Shown here: one piece after another, positions 46,656 through 55,541 of the stretch
How positions within the stretch are numbered: position 1 is the stretch's first letter
How the letters are laid out: the number at the start of each line of letters is the position of its first letter
Assembly (NCBI GenBank): GCA_934700615.1
Contig: CAKUXR010000015.1
Coordinates: 20,753-84,752 of the forward strand
Source of the DNA: an uncultured Bacteroidales bacterium
Lineage (GTDB): Bacteria; Bacteroidota; Bacteroidia; Bacteroidales; UBA932
Direction: 5' to 3'
DNA: 64,000 bases
Translations under genes and position numbers: made by a program
The notes under the pieces: generated by a model
What the model was told of the DNA's origin: nothing
Seen by the model: only the letters and a program-made list of their open reading frames with translations
Databases searched by the model: none

Positions 46656-48802
46656 TGAGAACTTACAAATTATTTTTCTTTGTGCCGGCACTGTTAGGAG
46701 GGCTGGCTCCCGGAATCCTGTCATTGGCAGGAACTGGAACCGGAGAACTGGCATTGACACAGACCCCTGATACTACGGGCATTTATAAAGACAGGTCAGA
46801 CAGCCTGGACGCGACGGTTTTTGTGGGTCGTCAGAACGGGAATTACCTTTCACGCGGCAAGGAACTGCGTACGGAGGTGATTTCATCGGCGGGCCTGAAG
46901 AAGATGGCCTGCTGCAACCTTGCGGAAAGTTTCGAGAACTCTGCCAGTGTGACGGTCGGATATTCGGATGCCGTCACGGGTGCCAGACAGATACGACTGC
47001 TGGGACTCAGCGGAGTCTATACCCAGATGCTGGACGAGAACCGTCCTTCAATGCGCGGACTTGCTGCGCCTTTCGGACTGTCCTATGTCCCGGGCCAATG
47101 GCTCGAAAGCATTCAGGTTTCGAAAGGACTTTCATCTGTCAATAACGGTGCGGAATCCATTACCGGTCAGATAAATACGGAGTACAGAAAGCCGACGGAC
47201 GAGAAACCGCTGTTTCTGAATGCTTCAGTCATGGACGACTCCAAGACGGATTTCAATATCGCTTCTTCCCTCCAGATGGGCGAGAAATGGAGCACCGTCC
47301 TGCTCGGACATGTCTCCGGAAATTTCAAGACCGCCGACCACAATCACGACGGCTTCCGCGACGACCCGAAAATGCTTCAGTTCAATGTCGCAAACCGTTG
47401 GCTGTATTATAGCCAGAGCGGCGTCCAGGTAAGGTTCGGCGTGCGTGCCCTCCAGGACAAGAGGCAAGGCGGCCAGGACGGATATGATTATCGTGCATAT
47501 ACATTGACCCCTGGTTCTCCGTGGGGCTCGGACATCACCAACAGGCAGTTGAACGCGTATGTAAAAGTAGGTGTGCCGATAAGCGAGGACAATGCCAAGA
47601 ACATCGCTTTCGTGGCCGACTATACGCTAACCGACATGAATTCCCGGTTCGGCGCATCGAAATATTTCGCCACCCAGAACTCGGCTTTCTTCAATGTCCT
47701 TTTCCAGGACGAAATCAATGATTCACACAAGTTTACGATAGCCCTTGGCGGCACTGCCGACAGGTTCAATGAGGACTTCATGCGTAAAGTCGCGGCCCAG
47801 ACGCTGACCCCCGGCGAGGCCGTAAGGAATTTTGTCAATGCCGGTGTGTCCGGAGAGTACACTTTCCATGCGGGCGACAAGTTCTCGTCCATCATTGGGC
47901 TGCGCGGAGACTGGTTCCGCGGCGACGGACTCAAGTTCGTGCCGAGACTGACATTGAAATATACCCCGATCGAGCAGATTGTGCTGAGGGCCAATGGAGG
48001 CCGTGGCCTCAGGAGGGCGCTTCCTCTCATTGACAATATCGGTGTCTTCTCTACGGGCAAGTCCTTCACCGGTTCTTTCGACAGGCATCTGCTGGAGGAT
48101 GCGTGGACCTACGGTGGCAACGCGACTTTCTATCTGCCTTTCGGCAAGACTGAGGATACATACTTGAGCTTCGACTATTTCGGGACCCGTTTCGGCGAGC
48201 AGATGATTGTCGATTATGACAATGGTGTCAATGCCATTGTCTTTTATGCCCTGAACGGAAGACGGTCATACACAAACAGTTATCAGGCTGATTTCAATGT
48301 CGTGCCGTTCCGCGGGTTTACCGTTACCGCGACGTTCCGCTATACGGATGCCAAGACGGAGTTCGAGGGACGCGGTCTTCGGGAGCGCCCGATGACGAGC
48401 CGTTACAAGGGTGTGCTGAATCTGCAGTTCGCGACAAACCTGAACAAGTGGATTTTTGATTTCACCGCATCGGTGAACGGCAAGGCCAGAGTTTATGATT
48501 TCATGAAGACCATCAAGGACAGTGACGGCAATCTTCTGTATGCTGACGGATATACGAAGACCTATCCGCTTCTCTATCTGCAGATTACCAAGAGGTTCAA
48601 AGGCATTGACCTTTACCTCGGTGCTGAGAATCTTACGAATTTCCGTCAGAAAAATGTCATCATCGGCACGGCTGTTGCGGGGATGGACGGCGGACATGCC
48701 GGCATCGACACTTCCCGTCCGGATTTTGACGCGAGTGCGGTCTGGGGTCCTATTATGGGTACGAAGTTTTATCTCGGTGCGAGATTTACACTTTGGAAAT
48801 AA
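46655..48802 (+). CDS. TonB-dependent outer-membrane receptor, probably metal-related
   Basis: 715 residues from the ATG at 46655; the open frame from 46589 begins inside the promoter. Signal peptide, then a plug domain (GYSDAVTGARQIRLLGLSGVYTQMLDENRPSMRG, ESIQVSKGLSSVNNGAESITGQINTEY) and a 22-strand-type barrel ending in an aromatic strand (GARFTLWK). It lacks the SusC-specific N-terminal domain and there is no SusD, so a small ligand such as a metal chelate is expected. The next gene encodes a periplasmic HMA metal-binding protein, 12 bases downstream, and this pairing points to copper or another soft metal. Import of a metal complex is the inferred role. Confidence 0.92.
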   Translation: MRTYKLFFFVPALLGGLAPGILSLAGTGTGELALTQTPDTTGIYKDRSDSLDATVFVGRQNGNYLSRGKELRTEVISSAGLKKMACCNLAESFENSASVTVGYSDAVTGARQIRLLGLSGVYTQMLDENRPSMRGLAAPFGLSYVPGQWLESIQVSKGLSSVNNGAESITGQINTEYRKPTDEKPLFLNASVMDDSKTDFNIASSLQMGEKWSTVLLGHVSGNFKTADHNHDGFRDDPKMLQFNVANRWLYYSQSGVQVRFGVRALQDKRQGGQDGYDYRAYTLTPGSPWGSDITNRQLNAYVKVGVPISEDNAKNIAFVADYTLTDMNSRFGASKYFATQNSAFFNVLFQDEINDSHKFTIALGGTADRFNEDFMRKVAAQTLTPGEAVRNFVNAGVSGEYTFHAGDKFSSIIGLRGDWFRGDGLKFVPRLTLKYTPIEQIVLRANGGRGLRRALPLIDNIGVFSTGKSFTGSFDRHLLEDAWTYGGNATFYLPFGKTEDTYLSFDYFGTRFGEQMIVDYDNGVNAIVFYALNGRRSYTNSYQADFNVVPFRGFTVTATFRYTDAKTEFEGRGLRERPMTSRYKGVLNLQFATNLNKWIFDFTASVNGKARVYDFMKTIKDSDGNLLYADGYTKTYPLLYLQITKRFKGIDLYLGAENLTNFRQKNVIIGTAVAGMDGGHAGIDTSRPDFDASAVWGPIMGTKFYLGARFTLWK

Positions 48803-48814
48803 ATTTTTGCAGAT

Positions 48815-49150
48815 ATGAATAAGATATTTGTTGCGGCTTCCGTAGCCGCTCTATCATTGACATTGACCTTGCCCGTATCTTCGTATGCGGCCGGTGCTGA
48901 ATCTGTTGTCGCGCAGGCGCAGAAAAAGGCGGTCAAGACAGTCACTTTCAATGTCGGTATGCATTGCCAGAATTGCGTTAAGAAGGTGAAGGAGAACATT
49001 TCTTTCGAGAAGGGTGTCAAGGCTCTGGAGGTGAATCTGGAGAAGAAGACGGTCACCATTACCTATGATCCGGCCAAGACAAATGAGGCGACATTGAAGA
49101 AGGCTGTCGAGAAACTTGGATATACCTGTTCTTTGGAGGACGCGAAATAG
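48815..49150 (+). CDS. Periplasmic heavy-metal-associated (HMA) domain protein
   Basis: 111 residues: a signal peptide (FVAASVAALSLTLTLPVSSYA) then one HMA domain with the metal-binding loop GMHCQNCVKK (Cys-x-x-Cys) and a ferredoxin-like beta-alpha-beta-beta-alpha-beta pattern ending LEKLGYTC-like. It binds Cu(I) or similar by family knowledge. Adjacent to the TonB receptor, it may accept the metal after outer-membrane transport. The gene ends without a clear terminator. Confidence 0.92.
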   Translation: MNKIFVAASVAALSLTLTLPVSSYAAGAESVVAQAQKKAVKTVTFNVGMHCQNCVKKVKENISFEKGVKALEVNLEKKTVTITYDPAKTNEATLKKAVEKLGYTCSLEDAK

Positions 49151-49232
49151 TTTTCGCGGAGGTTTGTTCGTTTTATAGCCATAAATGGTGATAATCTCTG
49201 CCGAAAAGTAAGTTTCAATCCTAAAAAATGAC

Positions 49233-49241
49233 TAAATTTGC
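49233..49241 (+). promoter_or_regulatory. -7 box for the IscU-like/GGGtGRT operon
   Basis: TAAATTTGC, 32 bases before the ATG at 49273, fits the Bacteroidota -7 element; a -33 candidate TTTC lies near 49212. Confidence 0.5.
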
Positions 49242-49272
49242 AGAAGCGAAAAATAACTCATTATTCTAGAAT

Positions 49273-49965
49273 ATGATTTACACACAGGAAGTGCAGCACA
49301 TGTGCTGCGTAGCTAAAGGCGCGAATCACGCCAATGCTCCTATCCCTGAAGAGGGCAAATGGGTGCATTCAAAAGAAATTAAGGACATTTCCGGCCTTAC
49401 ACACGGTATCGGCTGGTGTGCTCCTCAGCAGGGTGCCTGCAAATTGACACTCAATGTTAAGGATGGCATTATCGAGGAGGCTCTCGTTGAGACTATCGGT
49501 TGCTCAGGTATGACTCACTCAGCTGCTATGGCATCTGAAATCCTCCCTGGCAAGACTCTTCTTGAGGCTCTCAATACTGACCTCGTTTGCGATGCTATCA
49601 ATACCGCTATGCGCGAGCTTTTCCTTCAGATTGTTTACGGACGTACCCAGTCTGCTTTCTCAGAAGGCGGTCTTCCAGTCGGAGGCTCTCTTGAGGATCT
49701 CGGAAAGAATCTCCGCAGCCAGGTTGGTACAATGTTCGGTACAAAGGCTAAGGGCAGCCGTTACCTCGAGATGACCGAAGGCTATTGCACCAAGATGGCT
49801 CTCGATGAGAACAATGAAGTTATCGGATACGAGTTCGTAAACCTCGGAAAACTTATGGATGCTCTCAAGGGCGGTGCTACAGGCCCTGAGGCTATCGAGA
49901 AGGCCAAGGGAACCTACGGCCGTTTCAAGGACGCAGTTAAGTATATTGACCCACGTAAAGAGTAA
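49273..49965 (+). CDS. IscU/NifU-like iron-sulfur scaffold partner of GGGtGRT protein
   Basis: 230 residues. Cysteines sit in the arrangement expected for a NifU/IscU N-terminal-like fold: GIGWCAPQQGACKLTLNV (near 47-65), ETIGCSGMTHSAAMASEIL (near 77-95) and EGYCTKMAL (near 172), plus an N-terminal QHMCCVAKG. Bacteroidota and clostridial genomes carry this gene directly before a GGGtGRT gene, as here (6-base gap). Assembly or storage of an iron-sulfur cluster is presumed from fold; the dedicated function is not known to me. Codon use is strongly biased to CGT, CTC and GGT and differs from neighbours, a sign of high expression. Confidence 0.85.
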   Translation: MIYTQEVQHMCCVAKGANHANAPIPEEGKWVHSKEIKDISGLTHGIGWCAPQQGACKLTLNVKDGIIEEALVETIGCSGMTHSAAMASEILPGKTLLEALNTDLVCDAINTAMRELFLQIVYGRTQSAFSEGGLPVGGSLEDLGKNLRSQVGTMFGTKAKGSRYLEMTEGYCTKMALDENNEVIGYEFVNLGKLMDALKGGATGPEAIEKAKGTYGRFKDAVKYIDPRKE

Positions 49966-49971
49966 GAGAAC

Positions 49972-50967
49972 ATGGCACTTTTTGAAAGCTACGAGCGTCG
50001 TATTGATAAGATCAATGCTACTCTCAATCAATATGGAATCAAAGACATCGAAGAGGCTAAGGCCATCTGCGATGCAAAGGGCATCGACCCATACAAGATG
50101 TGCGAAGACACCCAAAAAATCTGCTTCGAGAATGCGAAGTGGGCTTACGTTGTAGGTGCGGCTATCGCCATCAAGAAGGGTGTCAAGTCAGCTGCTGAGG
50201 CTGCTGAGGCTATCGGTGAAGGTCTTCAGGCATTCTGCATCCCAGGATCAGTTGCTGATGACCGCAAGGTAGGTCTCGGACACGGTAACCTCGCTGCACG
50301 TCTCCTTAGCGAGAACACAGAGTGCTTCGCATTCCTCGCAGGTCACGAGTCTTATGCTGCCGCTGAGGGCGCCATCAAGATTGCTGAAATGGCAAACAAG
50401 GTACGTCAGAAACCTCTCCGCGTTATCCTTAACGGTCTCGGAAAGGACGCTGCCAAGATTATTTCCCGTATCAACGGCTTCACATATGTACAGACCCAGT
50501 TCGATTACTATACCGGTGAGGTAAAGGTAATTTCTGAGACAAAGTACTCAGAGGGTGTACGTGGCGGCGTACGTTGCTATGGCGCTGACGATGTCCGCGA
50601 AGGTGTTGCCATCATGTGGAAGGAGAACGTAGATATCTCCATCACCGGTAACTCTACCAACCCTACACGTTTCCAGCACCCTGTAGCCGGTACATACAAG
50701 AAGGAGCGCGTGCTCGCAGGCAAGCCTTACTTCTCAGTTGCATCAGGTGGCGGTACCGGACGTACCCTTCACCCGGACAACATGGCTGCAGGTCCAGCTT
50801 CTTACGGTATGACCGATACACTCGGACGTATGCACTCTGACGCTCAGTTCGCAGGTTCATCTTCAGTTCCTGCACACGTTGAGATGATGGGCTTCCTCGG
50901 AATGGGTAACAACCCTATGGTAGGCGCTACCGTTGCAGTCGCTGTTGCTGTTGCACAGGCTCTGTAA
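49972..50967 (+). CDS. GGGtGRT family protein
   Basis: 331 residues, no signal peptide. Named for the motif SGGGTGRTLHPDNMAAGPASYG present near 261-282. Other visible parts are a helical N-terminal third with Cys residues (AKAICDAKGIDPYKMCEDTQKICFENAKWAYVVG) and a small-residue-rich middle (GLGHGNLAARLLSENTECFAFLAGHESYAAAEGAIKIAE). The family is conserved but, as far as I know, has no established biochemical role. Constant pairing with an IscU-like scaffold suggests an iron-sulfur or redox function. Codon bias indicates high expression, and a strong terminator follows. Confidence 0.9.
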   Translation: MALFESYERRIDKINATLNQYGIKDIEEAKAICDAKGIDPYKMCEDTQKICFENAKWAYVVGAAIAIKKGVKSAAEAAEAIGEGLQAFCIPGSVADDRKVGLGHGNLAARLLSENTECFAFLAGHESYAAAEGAIKIAEMANKVRQKPLRVILNGLGKDAAKIISRINGFTYVQTQFDYYTGEVKVISETKYSEGVRGGVRCYGADDVREGVAIMWKENVDISITGNSTNPTRFQHPVAGTYKKERVLAGKPYFSVASGGGTGRTLHPDNMAAGPASYGMTDTLGRMHSDAQFAGSSSVPAHVEMMGFLGMGNNPMVGATVAVAVAVAQAL

Positions 50968-50990
50968 TCGGCATTCGCCAATATAAATGA

Positions 50991-51027
50991 AAAGGGACTG
51001 GCCAAACAAGGCCGGTCCCTTTTTTCT
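50991..51027 (+). terminator. Rho-independent terminator
   Basis: AAAGGGACTGGCC pairs with GGCCGGTCCCTTT around an AAACAA loop and is followed by TTTT, after the GGGtGRT gene. Confidence 0.85.
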
Positions 51028-51053
51028 GTAAGCTAATTCTCCGTGCGGAAGGA

Positions 51054-51296
51054 CTAGACGTCTTTGTCTTCCATATAATTCTCTTCGGCAGGCTGGACTT
51101 CAAGGCTGTCAGCTGCCGGCATCTCAGTTGTCGGCACCGGAGCCGCCAGCGTATCTGCCTGAACTGGAACCGGTTCCTGAACCGGCTGCTCATCTCCCTT
51201 TTCTATCTGGCTGGTCAATGACATTATGCTGATGGTCAATGCGACAGCAATTACCGCAATAAGAACTGAGAACTTGTCAAGATTTTTGGTGGTCAT
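51054..51296 (-). CDS. Small single-span membrane protein, unknown
   Basis: 80 residues: a short cytoplasmic start (MTTKNLDKF), one transmembrane helix (SVLIAVIAVALTISIMSL), then an acidic Pro/Glu-rich tail (EEQPVQEPVPVQ-like) outside the membrane. No family recognised. It lies 15 bases downstream of radA on the same strand, so probably cotranscribed, and a real gene is supported by the clear membrane-plus-tail layout. No function can be assigned. Confidence 0.65.
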   Translation of the reverse strand: MTTKNLDKFSVLIAVIAVALTISIMSLTSQIEKGDEQPVQEPVPVQADTLAAPVPTTEMPAADSLEVQPAEENYMEDKDV

Positions 51297-51311
51297 ATCT
51301 GTAACTGTTTT

Positions 51312-52682
51312 TTATTGTCTGAATAAACTTCTCACAAGTGACGGAATGTCAGCCACTTTTACGACTTCGATACCTTTGGCTGCGTTGTTGTCCACTGTTG
51401 TGAAAGAGGAAATGTATATTTTCCTGAATCCGAGACGGGCCGCTTCCGTAACTCTTCTGTCCGACTGGTTCACAGGGCGGATTTCTCCGCTCAGTCCGAC
51501 TTCTCCGGCGAAGCAGATGTCGGCAGGAATGGCGAAATCGAAATTCGACGACAGCACAGCGCACACCACCGCAAGGTCACATGCCGGGTCCGTCACGCGC
51601 AGGCCACCTGCCATATTCAGGAAGACATCCTTCATGTTGAGCTTGAATCCGGCCCGCTTTTCCAGGACAGCCAAGAGCATGTTAAGTCTGCGTACATCGA
51701 AACCTGTCGCTGAGCGCTGAGGAGTTCCGTATGCTGCTGAACTTACCAGTGCCTGTACCTCGAAGAGGAATGGCCTCAGGCCGTCCAGCATTGCGCATAT
51801 CGCCGTCCCGCTCAGTCCTTCTTCATGCATTGGTATAAGCATTTCAGATGGATTCTTGACTTCTCTCAGTCCTGTTCCGGTCATTTCGAATACGGCCAGT
51901 TCGGATGTCGAGCCGAATCTGTTCTTTATGCTGCGCAGAAGTCTGTAGGAGCCCTTGTTGTCACCCTCGAACTGGAGAACCACGTCCACGATGTGCTCCA
52001 ATATCTTAGGCCCGGCTATGAAACCGTCCTTTGTGATATGTCCTATGAGGATTACAGGGATGCCTGAAAGCTTCGCGAAATGGAGAAGCATTGCGGTGAC
52101 TTCCTTAATCTGGCTTACCGAGCCTGCGGAAGAGTCAATGTTCGAAGAGAACATCGTTTGCACAGAATCCACGACCATGAGATCCGGCTTCAGCGCCTCT
52201 GCCTGGGATATTATGTTGCTGATATCTGTTTCGCTGTAAATGAAGCAGTTGGAATTGTCTCCGCCAAGTCTGTCCGCCCTCATCTTTACCTGTCTGGCGC
52301 TCTCTTCTCCGGAGACATAAAGGGTTTTCAGTCCGGGGGAGTGCAGCGGAATCTGAAGGGACAATGTAGATTTGCCGATGCCCGGCTCACCTCCGATAAG
52401 GACAAGCGAGCCTTTGACGATGCCTCCTCCAAGAAGGCGGTCGATCTCTTCAAGTCCGAGCGCAATCCTGTTTTCTGCCGAGGAGTCTATCTCCTTGAGA
52501 TTCATTGGCCTGTGGCCTGGAGACGAGGCTGCGACGGACTGGTTTCTGTTCGCCTTTCCGGTCGCTACCGTCTGTTCTACCATGGTGTTCCACTGCCCGC
52601 ATGCGGGACATTTCCCCATCCATTTCGGACTCTCGTTTCCGCAATTGGTGCAGAACCACACTGTTTTCTCCTTCGTCGCCAT
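51312..52682 (-). CDS. radA: DNA repair protein RadA
   Basis: 456 residues from the ATG at 52682 (MATKEKTVWFCTNCG); the 11 extra codons upstream overlap the promoter. The zinc finger CTNCGNESPKWMGKCPACG, Walker A GGEPGIGKSTL (near 97), the RadA-specific KNRFGSTSELAVFEM motif (near 256) and the C-terminal Lon-protease-like domain are all visible. RadA is a RecA-like branch-migration helicase acting in recombinational repair. Its own promoter sits at 52704-52713. Confidence 0.96.
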   Translation of the reverse strand: MATKEKTVWFCTNCGNESPKWMGKCPACGQWNTMVEQTVATGKANRNQSVAASSPGHRPMNLKEIDSSAENRIALGLEEIDRLLGGGIVKGSLVLIGGEPGIGKSTLSLQIPLHSPGLKTLYVSGEESARQVKMRADRLGGDNSNCFIYSETDISNIISQAEALKPDLMVVDSVQTMFSSNIDSSAGSVSQIKEVTAMLLHFAKLSGIPVILIGHITKDGFIAGPKILEHIVDVVLQFEGDNKGSYRLLRSIKNRFGSTSELAVFEMTGTGLREVKNPSEMLIPMHEEGLSGTAICAMLDGLRPFLFEVQALVSSAAYGTPQRSATGFDVRRLNMLLAVLEKRAGFKLNMKDVFLNMAGGLRVTDPACDLAVVCAVLSSNFDFAIPADICFAGEVGLSGEIRPVNQSDRRVTEAARLGFRKIYISSFTTVDNNAAKGIEVVKVADIPSLVRSLFRQ

Positions 52683-52703
52683 TTTCGTTTCCGTTATATT
52701 CCA

Positions 52704-52713
52704 CAAAGATAGC
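52704..52713 (-). promoter_or_regulatory. -7 box for radA
   Basis: Minus strand TATCTTTGTG, 22 bases before the radA ATG, matches the Bacteroidota -7 element. It supports the start at 52682. Confidence 0.5.
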
Positions 52714-52818
52714 AATCTTTGGTTAAGAGCATAAAAAAAGCAGCATCCTGAGTTGCCTCAAGGTACCGCAATTCATTCGTGCACCACAATCGGGCACACC
52801 GGGCTTCCGTCTTGGAAA

Positions 52819-53025
52819 TTACTCAGCTACTTCAGCAGCAGTTGAATCAGCGCAGCAGCATGTTGTGTCTGCAGCAGCAGCGGCAGCAGCGAGGCTGTCA
52901 GCAACTCTTACGCTGTCAGCTTTAGCCTGAGCAGCTTCCTCTGCCTTCTTGGCAGCATTGTTTCCACATGAAGCAGCAGCAACCATCATGGCTACAACTG
53001 CCAAAGACATAAATACCTTTTTCAT
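52819..53025 (-). CDS. Small Ala-rich lipoprotein with terminal Cys cluster
   Basis: 68 residues. The signal peptide and lipobox (VVAMMVAAASC, Cys20) are clear. The mature 49 residues are almost only Ala, Asp, Glu, Lys and Ser with a CCC triplet (TTCCCADS) near the end. Similar tiny lipoproteins are common in Bacteroidales and have no known function. A near-perfect promoter at 53070-53101 suggests strong expression. The Cys triplet could bind metal or form disulfides; this is speculative. Confidence 0.7.
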   Translation of the reverse strand: MKKVFMSLAVVAMMVAAASCGNNAAKKAEEAAQAKADSVRVADSLAAAAAAADTTCCCADSTAAEVAE

Positions 53026-53069
53026 GGCTCTAACACTTTAACTAGTTAAACTTAACTTTTTTTAATGGC

Positions 53070-53101
53070 GCAAAAGTACACTCAATTTTAGAAACGTCAA
53101 A
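53070..53101 (-). promoter_or_regulatory. Strong promoter for the small lipoprotein
   Basis: Minus strand TTTG (53101-53098), exactly 19 bases, TACTTTTGC (53078-53070): consensus spacing and close consensus boxes. The gene start is 45 bases further. Confidence 0.7.
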
Positions 53102-53146
53102 GAAAAATTTTAATTATTTTTAGTTTTGCCCGTAAATCTTTCATAC

Positions 53147-53653
53147 TTAACGCGTTTGTAACGTTCTATGTTCCCGGAAGAGCTCCATCCCGAAGATTTT
53201 TCCGTCCTCGATATGGACTCTTAGTGCGGTTCTTTCCACCTGCCAGCCCTGCAGTCCGCATGCCCCCGGATTTATGTAAAGAAGATTTCTCGACTCGTCA
53301 TTCTTCACCATGAGAATGTGCGAATGTCCGCATACGAAGATGTCCGGAGAATACCTGTCCATAAGAGCCCTTGCCTTGTAGTCGTACCTTCCGGGTCTTC
53401 CTCCGATATGCATCATCAGCACACGTTTCCCCTCGCACTCGAAACATTGGTATTCCGGGTAGGTGAGCCTCACGTCCTGCCCGTCGCAGTTGCCATAGAC
53501 TCCTACCAGAGGTTTGAAAGCCGCTATCTCGTCCACGAAATTTATGCTTCCCCCGAAGTCCCCTGCATGCCAAATCTGGTCTGTAGGGGAGAGGAAGTCC
53601 TTGAACTCCTGGCTGAAAACGCCGTGAGTGTCTGATATGATACCTATGAACAT
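53147..53653 (-). CDS. YfcE-type metallophosphoesterase
   Basis: 168 residues. Dimetal-phosphoesterase motifs in order: IISDTHG (D-x-H), WHAGDFGG (GD), VYGNCDG (GNCD), MMHIGG and FVCGHSHI (GHSH). The family hydrolyses phosphodiesters or phosphomonoesters; YfcE-like proteins have unclear substrates. It is the last gene of the operon starting at 60371 and begins one base after the acyltransferase stop, so coexpression is near certain. Confidence 0.92.
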   Translation of the reverse strand: MFIGIISDTHGVFSQEFKDFLSPTDQIWHAGDFGGSINFVDEIAAFKPLVGVYGNCDGQDVRLTYPEYQCFECEGKRVLMMHIGGRPGRYDYKARALMDRYSPDIFVCGHSHILMVKNDESRNLLYINPGACGLQGWQVERTALRVHIEDGKIFGMELFREHRTLQTR

Positions 53654-53654
53654 T

Positions 53655-54809
53655 CTAAAGCTTTATGATGATGTTCTTCCTGTAAAGCGCCCAAGAACAG
53701 ATGAAGATGACCAAGGCGAACATCAATGCATACAGGAGCGACATGTATTCGTTGGCTCCGAAATATGCCGAAGACCTGAATCCCAATGCCGGCAGAAGTT
53801 TGCCGAGAATGCCGGAAAGCACAAATGCCGCGAGTGCGTTCATACCCATAATCTTGAAAGGCCGGAAAGGTTTTTCCACACCTTTTATGTCAATGACAAA
53901 CATCAGGAATGCCAATGCCAACATCGCCCAGCCCCCTGCGTAAAGCACGTAAGATGCGGACCAGAGCGGCTTGCTGATAGGAATCCAGATGCTGAGAATC
54001 ATCGCCAATGCCAATGCCAATGAGCCATATACGAAGATTCTGCTGACAGTGTATGAAGGTGCTGCCGTCAAATCTTCCGGAGCGGCCGCATGTCTCTTGG
54101 ATGAAGTATAGATGACATGGCCGACGAGATATCCGAGCAGAGCCGTGCATGCTGCCGTCAATCCGCCCAGAATTCCCTCCGGGTCGAATGCGGCGCGCTC
54201 GCCTGAGGCGAATGAATAACCGTGATACACGTGATTCTCACCGAGAAGTGCGACATCGATCTTTCTGGAAATCGTGCCCTCAAGTGTGAATGGGCCCGGC
54301 TCTTCTCCGAAGATTACCAATATGCCTGTATATAATATGAACAGTCCGCCGATTGCAATCATGATCTTGGACGGCTTCCTCAGCCATAAAGCGACCAGGC
54401 CTGCTATCACATAGGCCATTGCGATACGCTGCAGTACGCCGAAGATGCGGATGTGTCCAATCCAGTAAGTCCAGTTCTGCCAGAAAGTCGCGTCAGGGTC
54501 ATGCGGGTAGAGCGGGAAGAACGGGAAAAGGTTCAGGAGAAGACCTACTCCGAAAAGTCCGATACCTCTCTTGATGATTTTCTTCAGTCCGTCCTTGTCC
54601 AGTCCGTTGTACTTTGAGAATGTGAAAGCCATTGCGACACCCATACAGAAGATGAAGAATGGATATACAAGGTCTGTCGGTGTGCAGCCTGCCCACGGAG
54701 CGTGTTTGAGCGGAGGGAACATGCATCCCCATGAACCCGGATTGTTCACGATACACATGAACGTGACTGTCAATCCTCTGAGTACATCAAGTGAAATGTA
54801 GCGTTTCAT
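53655..54809 (-). CDS. HGSNAT/DUF5009-like membrane acyltransferase (second paralogue)
   Basis: 384 residues with ten or so hydrophobic segments. The opening RYISLDVLRGLTVTFMCIVNNPG and the segment WAGCTPTDLVYPFFIFCMGVAMAFTFS match the heparan-alpha-glucosaminide N-acetyltransferase-like family of the 31753-32871 gene, though the His-rich WEGFHHHD is replaced by WAGCTPTD. Probably acetylates a sugar from the inner membrane; acceptor unknown. Located between rsmE and the phosphoesterase in a compact operon (gaps 10 and 1 bases). Confidence 0.88.
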   Translation of the reverse strand: MKRYISLDVLRGLTVTFMCIVNNPGSWGCMFPPLKHAPWAGCTPTDLVYPFFIFCMGVAMAFTFSKYNGLDKDGLKKIIKRGIGLFGVGLLLNLFPFFPLYPHDPDATFWQNWTYWIGHIRIFGVLQRIAMAYVIAGLVALWLRKPSKIMIAIGGLFILYTGILVIFGEEPGPFTLEGTISRKIDVALLGENHVYHGYSFASGERAAFDPEGILGGLTAACTALLGYLVGHVIYTSSKRHAAAPEDLTAAPSYTVSRIFVYGSLALALAMILSIWIPISKPLWSASYVLYAGGWAMLALAFLMFVIDIKGVEKPFRPFKIMGMNALAAFVLSGILGKLLPALGFRSSAYFGANEYMSLLYALMFALVIFICSWALYRKNIIIKL

Positions 54810-54819
54810 ATCATGTTGG

Positions 54820-55539
54820 TTATATGTGTTTGTAATATGTCATGGCCACAGCCGCCAGAGCCGCGGTCTCTGTCCTGAGTCTGGACTCTCCGATGTGTAC
54901 GGGAAGGTAGCCTGCTTTTATGGCTGCCGCCGCCTCTTCGTGAGAAAAATCGCCCTCAGGACCTATCAGGACGATGACCCGTTTGCCCTCATATCCTTCC
55001 AGGGCCTCTTTTATCGAGTGCCTTTCATCTGCATCATCGAAGCAGTAGGCAATCAGTTTCAGAGCATCCTCATCAGCGGTCTCCCCGATGAATTTCTTGA
55101 CCGTAGTGACTTCTGCCAGTTCCGGAATCTTCGCCTTCAGGGACTGTTTTGTAGCTGAAAGCAGGATTTTTTTCAGGCGTTCCGGCTTCAGGATCTTCCG
55201 CTCGGAATGATCTCCAATCACAGGAACAATCTTGTCAATGCCGAATTCCGTCGCCTTTTCAGCGAACCATTCGTACCTGTCAATGTTCTTGGTAGGGCAC
55301 ACCGCCATGGTAAGGTCATAGTCATGGCTTCCCCAGCCATGGTGCTCCTTAACTATCTTGGCGTCAGCGCCTTTCGGAGAATCATTGACAAGTTCGCACT
55401 CATACATTGTACCGAATCCGTCGATTACGGAAACGACGTCTCCTGCCCTGTGTCTCAGGACCCTCACGCAGTGCGCTGATTCTTCTTCTCCCAGCCGGCA
55501 CAATCCTCCGCCGACCTCTTCGGCCCAGAAAATTTCCAT
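54820..55539 (-). CDS. rsmE: 16S rRNA (uracil1498-N3)-methyltransferase
   Basis: 239 residues. An N-terminal PUA-like part (HCVRVLRHRAGDVVSVIDGFGTMYECEL) is followed by a SPOUT methyltransferase fold with the knot motif VIVLIGPEGDFSHEEAAAAIKAGYLPVHIGESRLRTETA. It methylates U1498 of 16S rRNA using SAM. Sits 2 bases after the Sua5 stop in the eight-gene operon. Confidence 0.96.
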   Translation of the reverse strand: MEIFWAEEVGGGLCRLGEEESAHCVRVLRHRAGDVVSVIDGFGTMYECELVNDSPKGADAKIVKEHHGWGSHDYDLTMAVCPTKNIDRYEWFAEKATEFGIDKIVPVIGDHSERKILKPERLKKILLSATKQSLKAKIPELAEVTTVKKFIGETADEDALKLIAYCFDDADERHSIKEALEGYEGKRVIVLIGPEGDFSHEEAAAAIKAGYLPVHIGESRLRTETAALAAVAMTYYKHI

Positions 55540-55541
55540 GA

